From contig NZ_AUTC01000132.1 in assembly GCF_001461695.1 (NCBI RefSeq), positions 1 to 64,000 on the forward strand: a stretch of 64,000 nucleotides of DNA. Reading direction: 5' to 3'. The notes beneath the pieces are model-generated. The model ran no database searches. It was not told the origin of the DNA and worked only from the letters and a program-made list of their open reading frames with translations. A program made the translations under genes and the position numbers. This document shows, piece by piece, positions 47,150-56,921 of this stretch (position 1 is its first letter; the number at the start of each line of letters is the position of its first letter). Source of the stretch: Sinorhizobium fredii USDA 205 (lineage in GTDB: Bacteria; Pseudomonadota; Alphaproteobacteria; Rhizobiales; Rhizobiaceae).

Positions 47150-47891
47150 AGATGTACCCTCCGCTGATGACGACGTTCTCGCCGGTCGCATAGGTGTTGC
47201 GGCTGCTCGCCATCATGAGGATCCATTCGGCCATTTCGACCGGCTCGGCGGCCCGGCCGAGCGCGCTCGCCTTGGCGAGTTCCGGCAGGAAGCCGAGTTC
47301 CTTGGCGCGATCGGTCGCAAAGCCGGCCGGCGCCACGGAATTGACGAGGATCTGATCCTTCGCGCATTCCTGAGCAAACGATTTGGTCAGGCTGACGACG
47401 GCCGCTTTCGTGGCCGCGTAATGGGCATTCTGGGGATGTGCCTTGAAGGCATCGACCGACGTCACGTTGACGATCCGGCCCGTCACTTCCGGCGCATTGA
47501 CGAAGCGCCGCATATGCAGCACGGCGGCCACCATCATGTGATAGGTGCCCTTGACGTTGATGGCATTTTCGAGATCCCATTCCGCGTCGGTGATCTCGAG
47601 AATTGGCTTGCGCGGATAGATCGCCGCGCTGTTGACGAGCGCATGGATGCGCCCCAGGCGCTCGGCGAGCTCCTCGAAGGCGGCGTGGGCGCTCTCCCTC
47701 ACGGAAATATCGCCGCTGGCGGTCGCGACTTCGGCGCCGAGACTTTCCAGGATTCTGGTGGCTTCAGCGAGACTCTCCTCGTTCTTGTCGATCAGGCCGA
47801 TCTTCGCGGCACCTCGTTCGACCATCAGTTTCGCGGTCGTGAGGCCGAGACCCGAAGCGCCGCCCACGATGACCGCTGTTTGTCCTTTCAT
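47142..47891 (-). CDS. short-chain dehydrogenase/reductase (first of a pair)
   Basis: 249 residues, classical [11 protein letters not shown] near residue 10, Asp after the second strand (LIDKNEES) indicating NAD(H), NSAAIY in place of NNAG, catalytic Ser in [11 protein letters not shown] and YAATK. The NSA variant of the structural NNAG motif is uncommon but tolerated. The ATG at 47891 has GAGGACG upstream; a 12-codon in-frame extension lacks support. An operator-like palindrome lies 41 bp upstream. Confidence 0.9.
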   Translation of the reverse strand: MKGQTAVIVGGASGLGLTTAKLMVERGAAKIGLIDKNEESLAEATRILESLGAEVATASGDISVRESAHAAFEELAERLGRIHALVNSAAIYPRKPILEITDAEWDLENAINVKGTYHMMVAAVLHMRRFVNAPEVTGRIVNVTSVDAFKAHPQNAHYAATKAAVVSLTKSFAQECAKDQILVNSVAPAGFATDRAKELGFLPELAKASALGRAAEPVEMAEWILMMASSRNTYATGENVVISGGYIYV

Positions 47892-47931
47892 TGGTACGTC
47901 CTCGCAATTTGAACTGTTGATCGCCAAGCTA

Positions 47932-47950
47932 GTATGATATCACTCATATG
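47932..47950 (+). promoter_or_regulatory. candidate GntR operator, site 1
   Basis: GTATGATATCACTCATATG lies between the divergent SDR pair and the YdiJ-type gene, 41 and 35 bp from their starts. Read on the same strand as site 3's complement it shares GTATGATA-N5-CATATG (14 of 19 positions), and the central five bases are exact reverse complements of each other. Confidence 0.55.
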
Positions 47951-47985
47951 CCAAGTTGTAAGTAGCGCGCATTCGAGGAAAAGCG

Positions 47986-50900
47986 ATGATACCGGCGTTG
48001 GCCGTAGAACCCAAGATGGGGCGCCTATACACGGATTATTTCGACGCCCTACGGCTCGCGAGGTTTGCTGGCGATATAGAAGTGAGTGCCGGATCGACCA
48101 CCGTCTTTGCGACCGATAACTCGATCTATCAGCTTCGTCCTCAGGCCGTGCTGTTTCCCCGGCAACGGGCGGACCTCGTCCTGATCGCAAGCCTTGCCTC
48201 CGAGCCGCGGTTTCGCGGTGTCTGCTTCGCCGTGCGGGGAGGGGGAACCGGCACCAACGGCCAGTCCCTGACCGACGGCATCGTCATCGACATGTCCCGC
48301 CATATGAACCGGATTGTCGCGATCGATCCGGTCAGACGAACGGCGGTCGTCGAAGCCGGTGTCGTCAAGGATCAGCTGAACAAGGCGTTGAAATCCCATG
48401 GCCTGTTCTTCGCGCCGGAGCTCTCCACCTCGAACCGCGCCACGATCGGCGGCATGATCAACACGGATGCCTGCGGCCAGGGTTCCTGCATCTACGGCAA
48501 GACGAGCAACCACGTTCTTGCACTGAACGCCGTCCTCATGGACGGCACCGAATGGCTGTCGCGACCGCTTGCGCCCGAGGCGCTCCGGGCCGTTCTCGAG
48601 CGGCCGGACCGGGTCGGCGACGTCCATCGGCTGGCTGACGCGATCGAGCGGGAAAATCGGGATCTGATCGGTGCGACCTACCCGAAGCTCAACCGCTTCC
48701 TGACCGGCTACGATCTCGCCCATCTCCGCACCGAGGATGGTGGCCTCAACCTGAACTCCGTGCTTTGCGGCGCCGAGGGGACGCTGGCGATGATCGCCGA
48801 GGCGGAGCTTAATCTCTTGCCCATTCCGCGCTTCGCGGCGCTCATCAATATCCGTTACGACGATTTCGACGCGGCGCTCAGGGATGCCCGATTTCTGACG
48901 GAGTTGAAGGTCGCCTCGGTCGAAACGATCGACGCCAAGGTCCTGTCGCTGGCGCGAAGCGACATCGTCTGGGAGGAGGTAGGGCAATTCTTCGCGCACG
49001 ATCGGGCCGGGGATGTCGCAGGGATCAATATCGTCGAAGTCCTGGCGGATGACGAGGAAGAGTTGTGTGCGAAGCTCGATCAGGTCACATCGGCGCTGGC
49101 GGGTGACGGCAGGCCTGGGCGGCGTGGATTTACGGTGGCGGGAAACAAGCACGATGTCGAGGCGATCTGGGCGATGCGCAAGCGTGCCGTCGGGCTGCTC
49201 GGTAATGTCGAGGGGCCACGCCGACCCGTCGCCTTTGTCGAGGACACCGCCGTGCCGCCGGAGCATCTTGCCGACTATATCGCCGAGTTCCGGGCGCTCC
49301 TCGATGCGGAGGGGCTCGACTACGGCATGTTCGGCCATGTCGACGCCGGCGTTCTCCACGTCCGGCCGGCCCTCGACCTGACCGACGAGCGCCAGGAGCC
49401 GCTGGTGCGCCGGGTGAGCGACGCGGTCGCGAAGTTGACGCTGAAATATGGCGGCGTCTTCTGGGGCGAGCATGGCAAGGGGGCCCGCTCGGAATATGCT
49501 CCGGATTTCTTCGGCCCGCTCTATCCAGAGCTGCAGCGGCTGAAGGCCGCCTTCGATCCGCACAACCAGCTCAATCCGGGAAAGATTGCCACCCCCGGTC
49601 ACGGTGCGCTGACGCGGATCGACGAGCTGCCCTTGCGCGGTGCCTTCGACCGCCGGATCGATCCCGATACTCGCCAGGCCTTCGACAACGCCGCCTACTG
49701 CAACGGCAATGGCGCATGCTTCGATTTCAACACCGATTCCGCCATGTGCCCGTCGTTCAAGGGGACCGGCGACCGGCGCTTCTCGCCCAAGGGGCGGGCC
49801 TCGCTCATCCGCGAGTGGTTGCGGCTTCTGGCCGAGCGGGGCGTCGATTTGAAGGCGGAGGCCGAGGTGCTGCGCAAGCGTCCCGCCTGGCGCGGGCTTC
49901 TTCCGCGTCTGATCGCCAGCCTTGGCAGGACGAAGGGCGGCGACTTCTCCCATCAGGTCCGCGAGGCGATGGACACCTGTCTCGCCTGCAAGGCCTGCGC
50001 CGGCCAGTGTCCGGTGAAGGTCAATGTTCCGGCCTTTCGTTCGAAATTCCTCGAACTTTATTACGGCCGTTATCTGCGGCCGTTGAAGGATCCGCTGATC
50101 GCCTCCATCGAGCACCTGCTGCCTGTCATCGCGAAAGTCGGCTGGCTCTACAATCTGGTCGCCGGCAGCCGGCCCGCCCAGGCGCTGATGGGGAAGCTGG
50201 GGTTGACGGCGCTGCCGCTCCTTTCAAGCCAGTCCCTGCCGACGGAGCTGCGCCGGCGCGGTGTCGCCCTCGCGCGGCCGGCGGAACTGGCTGCGCTTTC
50301 CCCATCCGAGAAGGAAAGAAGCCTGGTTCTCGTCCAGGACAGCTTCACCTCGTACTTCGAGCCAGCGCTTCTCCTTGACGTCATCGATCTGCTTCTGGCC
50401 CTGGGCTTCAAGCCTTTCGTCGCGCCGTTGAAGCCCAACGGCAAGGCCCTGCACGTCCACGGCTATCTCGGCGCCTTCGAGCGGGCGGCCGAGCGCAACG
50501 CCCGCCAGCTCTCCCGCCTGGCGGCAAGCGGCGTGCCGCTCGTCGGTCTCGATCCGCCGATGACGCTCTGTTATCGCAGCGAATACCCGGGCGCATTGGG
50601 GGCGGGAAAGACGCCGACGGTGTTGCTTCCGCAGGAATGGCTGGGTGAGTGCTTCGACCAACTCACGGTGCGCAAGCTCCACAGGCCGGAGACTCAATAT
50701 GTGCTGCTGCCGCACTGTACCGAGCGGACCAATGCGGCAGACAGCGTCAAGTCCTGGGGCGCGATCTTCGAGGCCTTCGGCCTCAAGCTGACGATCGAGG
50801 ACGCGGGCTGCTGCGGCATGGCGGGGACGTTCGGCCACGAACGCAAGAATCGCGCTCTGTCTGAAACCATCTACAAGCTGAGCTGGCGGCAAAAGGTCGA

Positions 50901-51060
50901 GGGCGCCGGTCCGAGGCGCATCCCGATGGCCACCGGCTATTCCTGTCGTTCGCAGGTCAAGCTGATGGGCTCGCCGGGTCTCCCGCATCCGCTGCAACTG
51001 CTGAAAGCGCTGGTCTGTGAAGATATCCGCGGCGGTTTCCACAACTCACATGATATGTGA
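47986..51060 (+). CDS. ydiJ: FAD/4Fe-4S D-2-hydroxyacid dehydrogenase (YdiJ/D2HGDH type)
   Basis: 1024 residues, the length of E. coli YdiJ (1018). The N-terminal FAD_binding_4 domain (VRGGGTGTNGQSLTDGIVID, then GGMINTDACGQGSCIYGKTS) is followed by the FAD-oxidase C-terminal domain (YGMFGHVDAGVLHVRPALDL, FWGEHGKGARSEYAPDFFG). A cysteine region starts at Cys572, a ferredoxin motif CLACKACAGQCPVKVNVP has Cys665, 668, 671 and 675, and a CCG-type motif EDAGCCGMAGTFGHE is near the end. Such enzymes oxidise D-2-hydroxyglutarate or related hydroxyacids to 2-oxoacids, passing electrons to quinone or a carrier. The GntR gene follows after 46 bp. Confidence 0.88.
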   Translation: MIPALAVEPKMGRLYTDYFDALRLARFAGDIEVSAGSTTVFATDNSIYQLRPQAVLFPRQRADLVLIASLASEPRFRGVCFAVRGGGTGTNGQSLTDGIVIDMSRHMNRIVAIDPVRRTAVVEAGVVKDQLNKALKSHGLFFAPELSTSNRATIGGMINTDACGQGSCIYGKTSNHVLALNAVLMDGTEWLSRPLAPEALRAVLERPDRVGDVHRLADAIERENRDLIGATYPKLNRFLTGYDLAHLRTEDGGLNLNSVLCGAEGTLAMIAEAELNLLPIPRFAALINIRYDDFDAALRDARFLTELKVASVETIDAKVLSLARSDIVWEEVGQFFAHDRAGDVAGINIVEVLADDEEELCAKLDQVTSALAGDGRPGRRGFTVAGNKHDVEAIWAMRKRAVGLLGNVEGPRRPVAFVEDTAVPPEHLADYIAEFRALLDAEGLDYGMFGHVDAGVLHVRPALDLTDERQEPLVRRVSDAVAKLTLKYGGVFWGEHGKGARSEYAPDFFGPLYPELQRLKAAFDPHNQLNPGKIATPGHGALTRIDELPLRGAFDRRIDPDTRQAFDNAAYCNGNGACFDFNTDSAMCPSFKGTGDRRFSPKGRASLIREWLRLLAERGVDLKAEAEVLRKRPAWRGLLPRLIASLGRTKGGDFSHQVREAMDTCLACKACAGQCPVKVNVPAFRSKFLELYYGRYLRPLKDPLIASIEHLLPVIAKVGWLYNLVAGSRPAQALMGKLGLTALPLLSSQSLPTELRRRGVALARPAELAALSPSEKERSLVLVQDSFTSYFEPALLLDVIDLLLALGFKPFVAPLKPNGKALHVHGYLGAFERAAERNARQLSRLAASGVPLVGLDPPMTLCYRSEYPGALGAGKTPTVLLPQEWLGECFDQLTVRKLHRPETQYVLLPHCTERTNAADSVKSWGAIFEAFGLKLTIEDAGCCGMAGTFGHERKNRALSETIYKLSWRQKVEGAGPRRIPMATGYSCRSQVKLMGSPGLPHPLQLLKALVCEDIRGGFHNSHDM

Positions 51061-51069
51061 TATGTGATG
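51047..51069 (+). promoter_or_regulatory. candidate GntR operator, site 2
   Basis: CACATGATATGTG is a perfect inverted repeat (CACAT/ATGTG around GAT) and is continued by ATATGTGATG. It overlaps the ydiJ stop and ends 37 bp before the GntR start. It shares ATGATA and TGTGA with the complement of site 3 (GTATGATAAGTGACATATG) but lacks two bases of the spacer. Confidence 0.45.
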
Positions 51070-51106
51070 CTGTGATCCGAAATAACCGCAAGAATCAGGC
51101 CCAGAC

Positions 51107-51835
51107 GTGAGCGTCATCACACAACGAGGCAATCTCGCCGAAATCGTCGTCGCGCAGCTCGCCTCGCGCATCGACTCGGGCCTTTACGGCCCCGGAGACA
51201 AGCTTCCTTCAAGCGCGCAGCTCTGCGAGGAGTTCGGCGTCAGCCGGACGGTGATCCGTGAAGCGCTGACCTCGCTGAAGGTGGGAGGGCGCGTGACCGC
51301 CCGCCAGGGCGCCGGCGTCTTCGTCACCGAAAAGGACGCAAAGACGCTCAATTTCGAGATCAGCCGCATCGACGATATTCGCTCCGCCATGCAGATCCTC
51401 GAGCTGCGGCTGGGTGTCGAACTGCAGTCGGTGGCGCTTGCCGCATCACGACGGACGCCGGAGGCCTTGGCCGAGATCGCGCGGGCTTACGACCAGCTGG
51501 AAAATCTGGACACGACCGACGCCGAGGTCGAGGCACAGGCGGACTTCGACTTTCATCTGGCGATCGCCAAGGCGACGCGCAACCCGCATTTTCCGCGATT
51601 TCTCGAGGCCGTGAGAGGCGAGATCAGCCTCGACCTGGTGCTGAAGCACCGCCAGTCAGCCGGCGGCTATCAGGCCTATCTGAAGAAGATCAACAAGGAG
51701 CACGCCGCGATCCTCGCGGCGATCACCCAGGGTGACGTCAAAGGGGCGAAGAACGCCCTGGCGCAGCATCTGGAAGAAAGCCTCAACCGCTACCGCGCCA
51801 TGCTCGATGAGCCGGCAACGGTGGCGGAGGAGTGA
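51107..51835 (+). CDS. FadR-type GntR transcriptional regulator
   Basis: 242 residues from a GTG. The winged helix (GLYGPGDKLPSSAQLCEEFG, VSRTVIREALTSLKVGGRVT) is followed by an FCD domain (IRSAMQILELRLGVELQSVA, DFDFHLAIAKATRNPHFPRF, with Asp and His metal/ligand residues). FadR-group repressors often respond to organic acids. It sits downstream of ydiJ and convergent with the TPP-enzyme end of the hyu operon. Similar sites at its own promoter and two divergent promoters point to it as the island's regulator. Confidence 0.9.
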   Translation: MSVITQRGNLAEIVVAQLASRIDSGLYGPGDKLPSSAQLCEEFGVSRTVIREALTSLKVGGRVTARQGAGVFVTEKDAKTLNFEISRIDDIRSAMQILELRLGVELQSVALAASRRTPEALAEIARAYDQLENLDTTDAEVEAQADFDFHLAIAKATRNPHFPRFLEAVRGEISLDLVLKHRQSAGGYQAYLKKINKEHAAILAAITQGDVKGAKNALAQHLEESLNRYRAMLDEPATVAEE

Positions 51836-51885
51836 GTTTTCCGCTTCTGCTGATGGGGCAGAGGGGGGTGCCGCCCCGCGGTAGA

Positions 51886-51903
51886 GCGAAGCTGCTGCTT
51901 CGC
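51886..51903 (+). other. hairpin between convergent GntR and TPP-enzyme genes
   Basis: GCGAAGC-tgct-GCTTCGC, a perfect 7 bp stem, in the 117 bp convergent gap. No T-tract on either strand, so termination here is uncertain. Confidence 0.4.
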
Positions 51904-51952
51904 GCGAAACCGTGCGGCCGCCGCAATGATCATTCGGATCCGGTACGGACGC

Positions 51953-53638
51953 TTACCTACCCTTTGCCAGCGCCTGTTCGCGGATCTGGCTCAGGCTCAT
52001 CTTCGGCGTCAGGGCTTCCGGATCGATGCGCACTTCGATCAGCGCCGGCTTGCCGGATTGTTCGGCCCGCTTGAAGGCGGGCGCGAACTCGTCTGTCGCC
52101 TCGACGGTTTCGCCGTGCAGCCCATAGGCGCGCGCCAACGCGGCAAAATCCGGGTTGGTCAGTTGCGTGCCGGACACGCGGCCCGGATAGTGCCGCTCCT
52201 GATGCATGCGGATCGTCCCGTACATGCCATTGTTAATCACCAGGATGATGACCCGGGCGTCATACTGCGTGGCGGTCGCCAGTTCCTGGCCGTTCATCAG
52301 GAAACAACCGTCGCCGGCAAAGGCGATCACCGGGCGTTCTGGCGCCGAGAGCTTCGCGGCGATCGCGGCCGGAACGCCGTAGCCCATCGAGCCATTGGTC
52401 GGACCAAGCTGGGTCCGGAATGTCCGGTACTGGTAGAAACGATGCGCCCAGGCGGAATAGTTGCCGGCGCCAGTGGTCAAGATGGCATCGGCAGGGAGAT
52501 GGTCGCGCAACCATTCCATGATGTCACCCATCTGTACTGGGCCAGGGACGGCCGGGTGGTTGAGGTTTTCGCGGTAGTCCGCATTGGCCCCACGCGTCCA
52601 TTCGTCCCATCGCGGCTCGCCGATCGGCGCCAGTCCGGCCGCCTGCCGCGCGAAGGCGGCGGCGCTGGCGTTGATCGGCAGGTCGGCGTGATAGACGCGG
52701 CCAAGCTCCTCGGCGCCGGCATGGACGTGGACGAGGGTCTGCGTCGGCACAGGTATGTCGATGAGGCTGTAGCCGCCGGTGGTCATCTCGCCGAGACGGG
52801 CGCCGATGACGATCAGGAGATCGCTGTCCTTGATGCGCTGGATGAGCTTCGGTCCGGCCGCAAGGCCGAGATCGCCGGCATAGTTCGAATGCGTGTTGTC
52901 GAACAGGTCCTGGCAGCGGAATGAGGCGGCGACCGGCAAGCGCATCGCCTCGCTGAAGGCGCGGATGTCGGCGACCGCATCGGCCGTCCAGCCGGCGCCG
53001 CCGACGATGACCATCGGCCGTTCCGCCCCTTCAAGGCGGGTCCGCAGTTCATTCAGTTGGGCCTGTCCCGCGTGCATCTCGACTGCCTTGTAGGCGGGCG
53101 CATCGATAACTTCGACGCAGTCGGTCAGCATGTCTTCCGGTAGCGCAACGACGACCGGGCCGGGCCGGCCGTTGACGGCGCGGTGGAAGGCCTGGCTCAC
53201 CAGTTCGGGAATCCGGGCAGCGTCGTCTATCTGCACCACCCATTTCGCCATTTGCCCGAACATCCGGCGGTAATCGACCTCCTGGAACGCTTCGCGCTCC
53301 ACCTGATCGCGTGCGACCTGGCCGATGAAGAGGATCATCGGCGTCGAATCCTGGAAAGCCGTGTGGACGCCGACCGAGGCATTGGTGGCGCCGGGCCCGC
53401 GGGTGACGAAGCAGATGCCCGGCTTGCCGGTCAGTTTTCCGTAGGCTTCCGCCATATAGGCGGCGCCGCCTTCCTGGCGGCAGACGATGAGCTCGATATC
53501 GTCCTTCGCATCATGCAGCGCATCAAGCGCCGCGAGATAGCTTTCACCTGGAACGCAGAAGGCGCGCTCGACGCCGTGAATGCGCAAGGCATCGATCAGA
53601 ACCTGTCCGCCATTGCGGCCTTTGCTGCCGGTTGTCAT
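51953..53638 (-). CDS. thiamine-pyrophosphate enzyme, acetolactate-synthase-like
   Basis: 561 residues with the three-domain TPP enzyme layout. Catalytic Glu56 lies in CRQEGGAAYMAEAYGK, the central domain shows PMVIVGGAGWTADAVADI, and the Mg-TPP motif begins at GDG 442-444 (AGDGCFLMNGQELATAT) and ends VINNGMYG. There is no small regulatory subunit gene, and branched-chain context is absent, so a catabolic 2-oxoacid decarboxylase, carboligase or lyase is more likely than anabolic ALS. The ATG at 53638 follows GGGGGATC. It is the last gene of the six-gene hyu operon. Confidence 0.85.
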   Translation of the reverse strand: MTTGSKGRNGGQVLIDALRIHGVERAFCVPGESYLAALDALHDAKDDIELIVCRQEGGAAYMAEAYGKLTGKPGICFVTRGPGATNASVGVHTAFQDSTPMILFIGQVARDQVEREAFQEVDYRRMFGQMAKWVVQIDDAARIPELVSQAFHRAVNGRPGPVVVALPEDMLTDCVEVIDAPAYKAVEMHAGQAQLNELRTRLEGAERPMVIVGGAGWTADAVADIRAFSEAMRLPVAASFRCQDLFDNTHSNYAGDLGLAAGPKLIQRIKDSDLLIVIGARLGEMTTGGYSLIDIPVPTQTLVHVHAGAEELGRVYHADLPINASAAAFARQAAGLAPIGEPRWDEWTRGANADYRENLNHPAVPGPVQMGDIMEWLRDHLPADAILTTGAGNYSAWAHRFYQYRTFRTQLGPTNGSMGYGVPAAIAAKLSAPERPVIAFAGDGCFLMNGQELATATQYDARVIILVINNGMYGTIRMHQERHYPGRVSGTQLTNPDFAALARAYGLHGETVEATDEFAPAFKRAEQSGKPALIEVRIDPEALTPKMSLSQIREQALAKGR

Positions 53639-53668
53639 AGCTTGATCCCCCAATGTGGGCCGGTTGTT

Positions 53669-54862
53669 TCAGATGACCGCGTCTTCCAGGAACGGCCTGT
53701 TGGCGACCACCCGCTCGTAGCCGAAGGGCGAAAGATCGAGTGTGCGGAAGCCGCCATAGGTGACGAGCTCGCTCAGGCCCCGGCCCATCGCCGGCGACTG
53801 CTGCAGGCCATGGCCGGAAAAGCCGTTGGCGAAGAGGAAGTTGCGAACCTCGGTATGCGGCCCGAGGATGACGTTGTGGTCGAGCGTGCAATAGTCGTAG
53901 TGGCCGGCCCAGCTATTCACGACCTTCAACGCCTCGAAGGCGGGCACGCGATTGGCGAGGATCGGCCAGATCTCCTCGTCGAACTCGTCGTGCATGACGT
54001 CGAAATCGTTCGGATCGACTTCCGGATCGTGCTTGGGATAGGTGCCCATCAGGTAGAACTTGCCTTCCGGGCGGAAGAAGACGCCGGTCGGATCAATGGT
54101 AAGTCCCACTTTACCCTCAAGCGGCGTCCGGCAATCCACCACGAAGAGCGAACGGCGGCGCGGCTCGACCGGGATGTCGAGACCGGCCAGGCGCGCGACC
54201 TTCTTGCCGTTGGTGCCCGAAGTGTTGACCATCGTTCCACAGCCGATCGTCTGGCCGCTTCTCGTCGTCACGGAGACGATGCGGTCATCCTGCCGGTTCA
54301 CCGCGACGACCTCGTCCTCGATATACTCGACGCCGAGCGAACGCGCCTTCTTGCGGAAGCCCTGCATCAGCCCGACGCTGTCGAACCAGCCTTCGCCGCG
54401 CTCGCCGGTGCTGCCGAGGGTCAATCCGTCCAGATTGAGCCAGGGGAAGCGTCGGCCGAGTGCGTCGACATCGAGAAGCGTCACTTCCGCGCCGCAGGCG
54501 GTCTGGGTTTCGTGGTTGCGACGCAATACCTGCTCGCCGCGTTCGTCACCGGCAAGGAACAGATAGCCCGCCTCGTGAAAGCCGATTTCCGGCGTATCGT
54601 CATCGACGGCGACATGCTTCTTGAAGTCGCGGATGAACTCGGTTCCGAACTGCGAGACCTGCACGTTGATGGCGTTGGAGAATTGATGCCGGATCGAACT
54701 GGACGAGAGTGCCGTTGCGCATCGCTGATAGGTCCAGTCCTTCTCGATCACCAGAACCGAGCCGGTGAAATCGGGATTGGTCGCCAGGAAGTAGGCGGTC
54801 GAACTGCCGACGACGGCGCCGCCGACGATGACGACATCATAGGAGGTTTTGGAAGCCTGCAT
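53669..54862 (-). CDS. FAD-dependent oxidoreductase (DAO/sarcosine oxidase-like)
   Basis: 397 residues. FAD motif DVVIVGGAVVGSSTAYFLA is at residues 9-27, then the ATALSSSSIRHQFSN segment, and a C-terminal FANGFSGHGLQQSPAMGRGL block near residue 345 that contacts FAD. The SSSIRHQFS and SGHGLQQSPA blocks resemble FOXRED1-type and sarcosine/dimethylglycine oxidase relatives. It would oxidise a C-N bond of an amino acid or N-substituted amino acid. It starts 9 bp after the upstream gene's stop. Confidence 0.85.
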   Translation of the reverse strand: MQASKTSYDVVIVGGAVVGSSTAYFLATNPDFTGSVLVIEKDWTYQRCATALSSSSIRHQFSNAINVQVSQFGTEFIRDFKKHVAVDDDTPEIGFHEAGYLFLAGDERGEQVLRRNHETQTACGAEVTLLDVDALGRRFPWLNLDGLTLGSTGERGEGWFDSVGLMQGFRKKARSLGVEYIEDEVVAVNRQDDRIVSVTTRSGQTIGCGTMVNTSGTNGKKVARLAGLDIPVEPRRRSLFVVDCRTPLEGKVGLTIDPTGVFFRPEGKFYLMGTYPKHDPEVDPNDFDVMHDEFDEEIWPILANRVPAFEALKVVNSWAGHYDYCTLDHNVILGPHTEVRNFLFANGFSGHGLQQSPAMGRGLSELVTYGGFRTLDLSPFGYERVVANRPFLEDAVI

Positions 54863-54871
54863 GGCGGCGCC

Positions 54872-55684
54872 TTACTTGTTCTCGTCTTCGAAATGGCCGG
54901 CGGCACAGAAGCTTCCGCCCTGAAAGCGCACGGCCGGGTCATTCGGGTCACCCTGTGTGGTCTTGGCGAAGACCTTGTCGCGGTAGTCGTCGGCGCTGTC
55001 CTGTGGCTTGTAGCCGAGCACGGCGGCAGTGCGGTTGTCCCAGAACGCCTCCGAATTGTTGGACATGCCATAGGCGACCATGAAGCCGACCCGGGGAGCC
55101 GAGAGCGACTTTTCAACCAGCTGGCGGCAGTCGCGATAGGAGAGCCATGTGATCAGGTGGCGACGATCGGTGGGCTCGGGGAACGACGAGCCGATGCGCA
55201 GACAGACCGTCTCGATTCCGAACTTGTCGAAGTAGTAACGCGCCAGATTTTCGACGAAGGTCTTCGACACGCCGTACAGGCTGTCGGGCCGCGTCGGCAC
55301 ATTGCCGTCGATCGTCTGAGTCCGCTCGTAATAGCCGATCGCGTGGACGGAGCTCGCATAGACGATGCGCTTGACGCCATGGCGGCGGGCCGCCTCGTAT
55401 ATGTTGTAGCCGCCGACGATATTGGAATCGAGGATGGTCTGCCACGGCCCTTCGAGCGCCTGGCCGCCCATATGGACGATGGCATCGCAGTCCTTCACGG
55501 CAGCGGACACCGCATCGAAATCAGAAAGGTCGAGCGGAAAATCCTCTTCGTGGGGAGCGAGATTCTCACAAGGGTTCCGGGCGGAGAGCCTGACGACTTT
55601 TCCAAGCCTGGTTCCGGACTTGCGAAGCTCGGATCCAAGGGCGCCGGCAGCACCGGTAAGCAACACTCTTTGATAGTCAGACAT
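54872..55684 (-). CDS. NAD-dependent epimerase/dehydratase, uronate dehydrogenase-like
   Basis: 270 residues. Extended-SDR cofactor motif TGAAGALG near residue 10, IVHMGG, catalytic Ser in YASSVHAIGYYERTQTID and YGVSK. The whole layout, including CLRIGSSFPEPTDRRHLITW and DPNDPAVRFQGGSF near the C-terminus, closely follows Agrobacterium uronate dehydrogenase (about 265 residues) as I remember it. Whether it oxidises a uronate or another hydroxylated substrate in this operon is unknown. The ATG at 55684 has GAGGG upstream. Confidence 0.85.
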   Translation of the reverse strand: MSDYQRVLLTGAAGALGSELRKSGTRLGKVVRLSARNPCENLAPHEEDFPLDLSDFDAVSAAVKDCDAIVHMGGQALEGPWQTILDSNIVGGYNIYEAARRHGVKRIVYASSVHAIGYYERTQTIDGNVPTRPDSLYGVSKTFVENLARYYFDKFGIETVCLRIGSSFPEPTDRRHLITWLSYRDCRQLVEKSLSAPRVGFMVAYGMSNNSEAFWDNRTAAVLGYKPQDSADDYRDKVFAKTTQGDPNDPAVRFQGGSFCAAGHFEDENK

Positions 55685-55697
55685 GGTATTTCCCTCG

Positions 55698-56909
55698 TTA
55701 GCGAAGCCTGGTGAGTGCTTCACCGATGCGCTCGATGGCTATAAGCAGGTTTTCCCGCGACGTCGCGAAAGACAGACGGATATAAGGCTCGATGCCGAAA
55801 GCGGCGCCGGGAACGGTCGCGACCTTTCCGGCCGTCAGCAGGTAGGAAGCCAGTGCAGTGTCGTTCTCGATGACTGTTCCGTCCGGCGCCGTCTTGCCGA
55901 TATGGCCGGCGCATTTGGGGAAGAGGTAGAAAGCCCCCTCCGGCGCGCGAACCTCGAGGCCGGGGATCGCGCTGAATCCCCGCGTCACCAGTTCCCCGCG
56001 CGCCCTGTACTCGGCGACGGCCTGCGCGACGAAGTCTTGCGGGCCGTTGAGCGCGGCAACGGCGGCGGCCTGGGAAATCGACGCAGGGCAGGTCGTGCTC
56101 TGCGACTGCATCTTGTTCAGGACCTTGGTCAGGCTCTTCGGCCCGGCGGCATAGCCAAGCCGCCAGCCGGTCATCGCATAGGCCTTGGAAACGCCGTTGA
56201 TGAGCAGCGTCCGCTCGCGCAATTGAGGGCAGGCGTTCGCAAAGGAGGTGAAGGGCACGTCGCCGGCAACGATGTGCTCGTAGATCTCGTCGGACATGAC
56301 GAGCACGTGCGGATGGCGCTCAAGCACCTCACCAAGCGCGGCGAGTTCGGCGCTCGTGTAGATCGCGCCGGTCGGGTTCGAGGGCGAGTTGAACAGAACC
56401 CAGCGCGTCCTCGGCGTGATCGCCCGTTCGAGGCGTTCCGGCGTCAGCTTGAAATCGTCCTCGACGCCGCAGGCTATGGTCTTGGGCACACCGCCGTGCA
56501 GGATGACGATATCCGTATAGGACACCCAGTAGGGCGCCGGGACGATCACCTCGTCGCCCGGCTCGAGCGTACCGAGAAAGGCGTTGAACAGGATCTGCTT
56601 GGCGCCATTGCCGATGGAGATTTCGTCCATCGCAAAGTCGAGGCCGTTCTCGCGCTTGAACTTCCCGACGATCGCCGCACGCAGTTCCTCCGTGCCGTCC
56701 GGACCGGTGTAGCGGGTCTTGCCGCCGCGCATCGCCGCGATCGCCGCCTCGATGATGAAGCCCGGCGTCTCGAAATCCGGCTCGCCGAGCGAAAGATCGA
56801 CGACGCTTTCGCCTTTTGCCCGCATCGCCTTGGCGGCCAATGACACGGCCATGGAGGGAGATGATTTGATGCTGCCGGCCCGGAAGCTTTCGAATTTCAT
56901 GATGCTCAT
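55698..56909 (-). CDS. PLP-dependent class I/II aminotransferase
   Basis: 403 residues, fold type I aspartate-aminotransferase-like subgroup I-gamma. PLP Lys242 in NGVSKAYAMTGWRLGY, NSPSNPTG around 175-181, Asp207 and Tyr210 in MSDEIYEH, and SLGEPDFETP near residue 40. Amino donor not predictable. It begins 12 bp after the hyuB stop, so it is part of the operon and may convert the amino acid released by the hydantoinase into a 2-oxoacid. Confidence 0.9.
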   Translation of the reverse strand: MSIMKFESFRAGSIKSSPSMAVSLAAKAMRAKGESVVDLSLGEPDFETPGFIIEAAIAAMRGGKTRYTGPDGTEELRAAIVGKFKRENGLDFAMDEISIGNGAKQILFNAFLGTLEPGDEVIVPAPYWVSYTDIVILHGGVPKTIACGVEDDFKLTPERLERAITPRTRWVLFNSPSNPTGAIYTSAELAALGEVLERHPHVLVMSDEIYEHIVAGDVPFTSFANACPQLRERTLLINGVSKAYAMTGWRLGYAAGPKSLTKVLNKMQSQSTTCPASISQAAAVAALNGPQDFVAQAVAEYRARGELVTRGFSAIPGLEVRAPEGAFYLFPKCAGHIGKTAPDGTVIENDTALASYLLTAGKVATVPGAAFGIEPYIRLSFATSRENLLIAIERIGEALTRLR

Positions 56910-56921
56910 TGCGTGCCCGTC

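Noticed and set aside
51886..51903. Rho-independent terminator between GntR and the TPP enzyme
   Set aside because: The hairpin is perfect but has no T-tract on either side; listed as a hairpin only.
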